DNA of 50,532 bases from an uncultured Caulobacter sp. (GTDB taxonomy: Bacteria; Pseudomonadota; Alphaproteobacteria; Caulobacterales; Caulobacteraceae), in the NCBI RefSeq assembly GCF_937900395.1, contig NZ_CALCDX010000218.1:1-50532 (forward strand), in the 5' to 3' direction. Under the pieces are notes generated by a model that was not told the DNA's origin, searched no databases, and saw nothing but the letters and a program-made list of their open reading frames with translations. This document shows positions 50,342-50,532 of the stretch, one piece after another. A program made the translations under genes and the position numbers. Numbering within the stretch: position 1 is the first letter of the stretch; each line of letters starts with the position of its first letter.

Positions 50342-50532
50342 CTAGTGATACCGGCGGATCAGGCCCACCAGCTTGCCCTGCACCTCGACCTGGTCGGGGC
50401 CGAAGATGCGGGTCTCGTACTTGGGGTTGGCCGCCTCCAGGGCGATCGAGCCGCCCTTCTTGCGCAGGCGCTTGAGGGTGGCTTCCTCGCCGACCAGGGC
50501 GACGACGATCTCGCCCGAGGTGGCGGTGTCGC
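50342..50532 (-). CDS. lexA: LexA repressor, C-terminal fragment (runs out at the right edge)
   Basis: The last 63 codons of the SOS repressor. Read on the minus strand it gives DTATSGEIVVALVGEEATLK followed by RLRKKGGSIAL, the S24 peptidase-like self-cleavage domain. The lysine in TLKRL is the general base of the Ser-Lys dyad; the Ser and the DNA-binding domain lie outside the window. The ending GKLVGLIRRYH fits alphaproteobacterial LexA. It would bind the GTTC-N7-GTTC box upstream of sidA at 21970-21984. Confidence 0.93.
   Translation of the reverse strand, partial: DTATSGEIVVALVGEEATLKRLRKKGGSIALEAANPKYETRIFGPDQVEVQGKLVGLIRRYH

Overview
This window looks like a Caulobacter chromosome, either C. 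vibrioides/crescentus or a close relative. The DNA is GC-rich and genes are packed with many 4-bp ATGA, GTGA or TTGA stop/start overlaps. Diagnostic genes are present: the 29-codon SOS division inhibitor sidA with an alphaproteobacterial LexA box (GTTC-N7-GTTC), the site-2 protease mmpA upstream of bamA, and lpxI in the lipid A cluster. No tRNA, rRNA, CRISPR array, insertion sequence or phage gene was seen. This is core, vertically inherited chromosome.

Region 1 (1-16560, + strand) is the distal part of the respiratory Complex I operon, from the end of nuoD through nuoE, F, G, H, I, J, K, L, M and N. It runs without a terminator into birA, coaX and rnj and ends at a strong hairpin. Five small non-Nuo genes sit inside the Complex I genes: an NTF2-like protein between nuoD and nuoE, two small membrane proteins between nuoE and nuoF, and two small lipoproteins between nuoH and nuoI. 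The nuoI-nuoJ gap carries two large palindromes.

Region 2 (16561-20927, + strand) holds methylmalonyl-CoA epimerase with a DUF1467 protein, then a structured non-coding stretch ending in a textbook terminator, then proS with the lipoprotein-release transporter genes lolC/E and lolD.

Region 3 (20924-27040) has a nucleoside hydrolase on the minus strand, divergent from sidA-dnaE. A LexA box lies between them. A methyltransferase and a HAD phosphatase follow, pointing toward each other. lexA itself enters the window at its right end on the minus strand, so both the repressor and one of its operators are present.

Region 4 (27041-42224, + strand) is the translation and envelope block: rpsB, tsf, pyrH, frr, uppS, cdsA, dxr, mmpA, bamA, skp, lpxD, fabZ, lpxA, lpxI and lpxB. 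It links elongation factors, isoprenoid and undecaprenyl carriers, phospholipid precursors, outer-membrane protein assembly and lipid A synthesis.

Region 5 (42225-50532) begins with a FliK-like protein translationally coupled to a stand-alone FlhB C-terminal-domain protein, preceded by a CtrA-like box. Then come gltA and gltX (minus), a ComEC/Rec2-type membrane protein, a PEP mutase/isocitrate lyase-family enzyme, and the 3' end of lexA (minus). All functional names rest on reading conserved motifs and gene order by eye; no database search was run.
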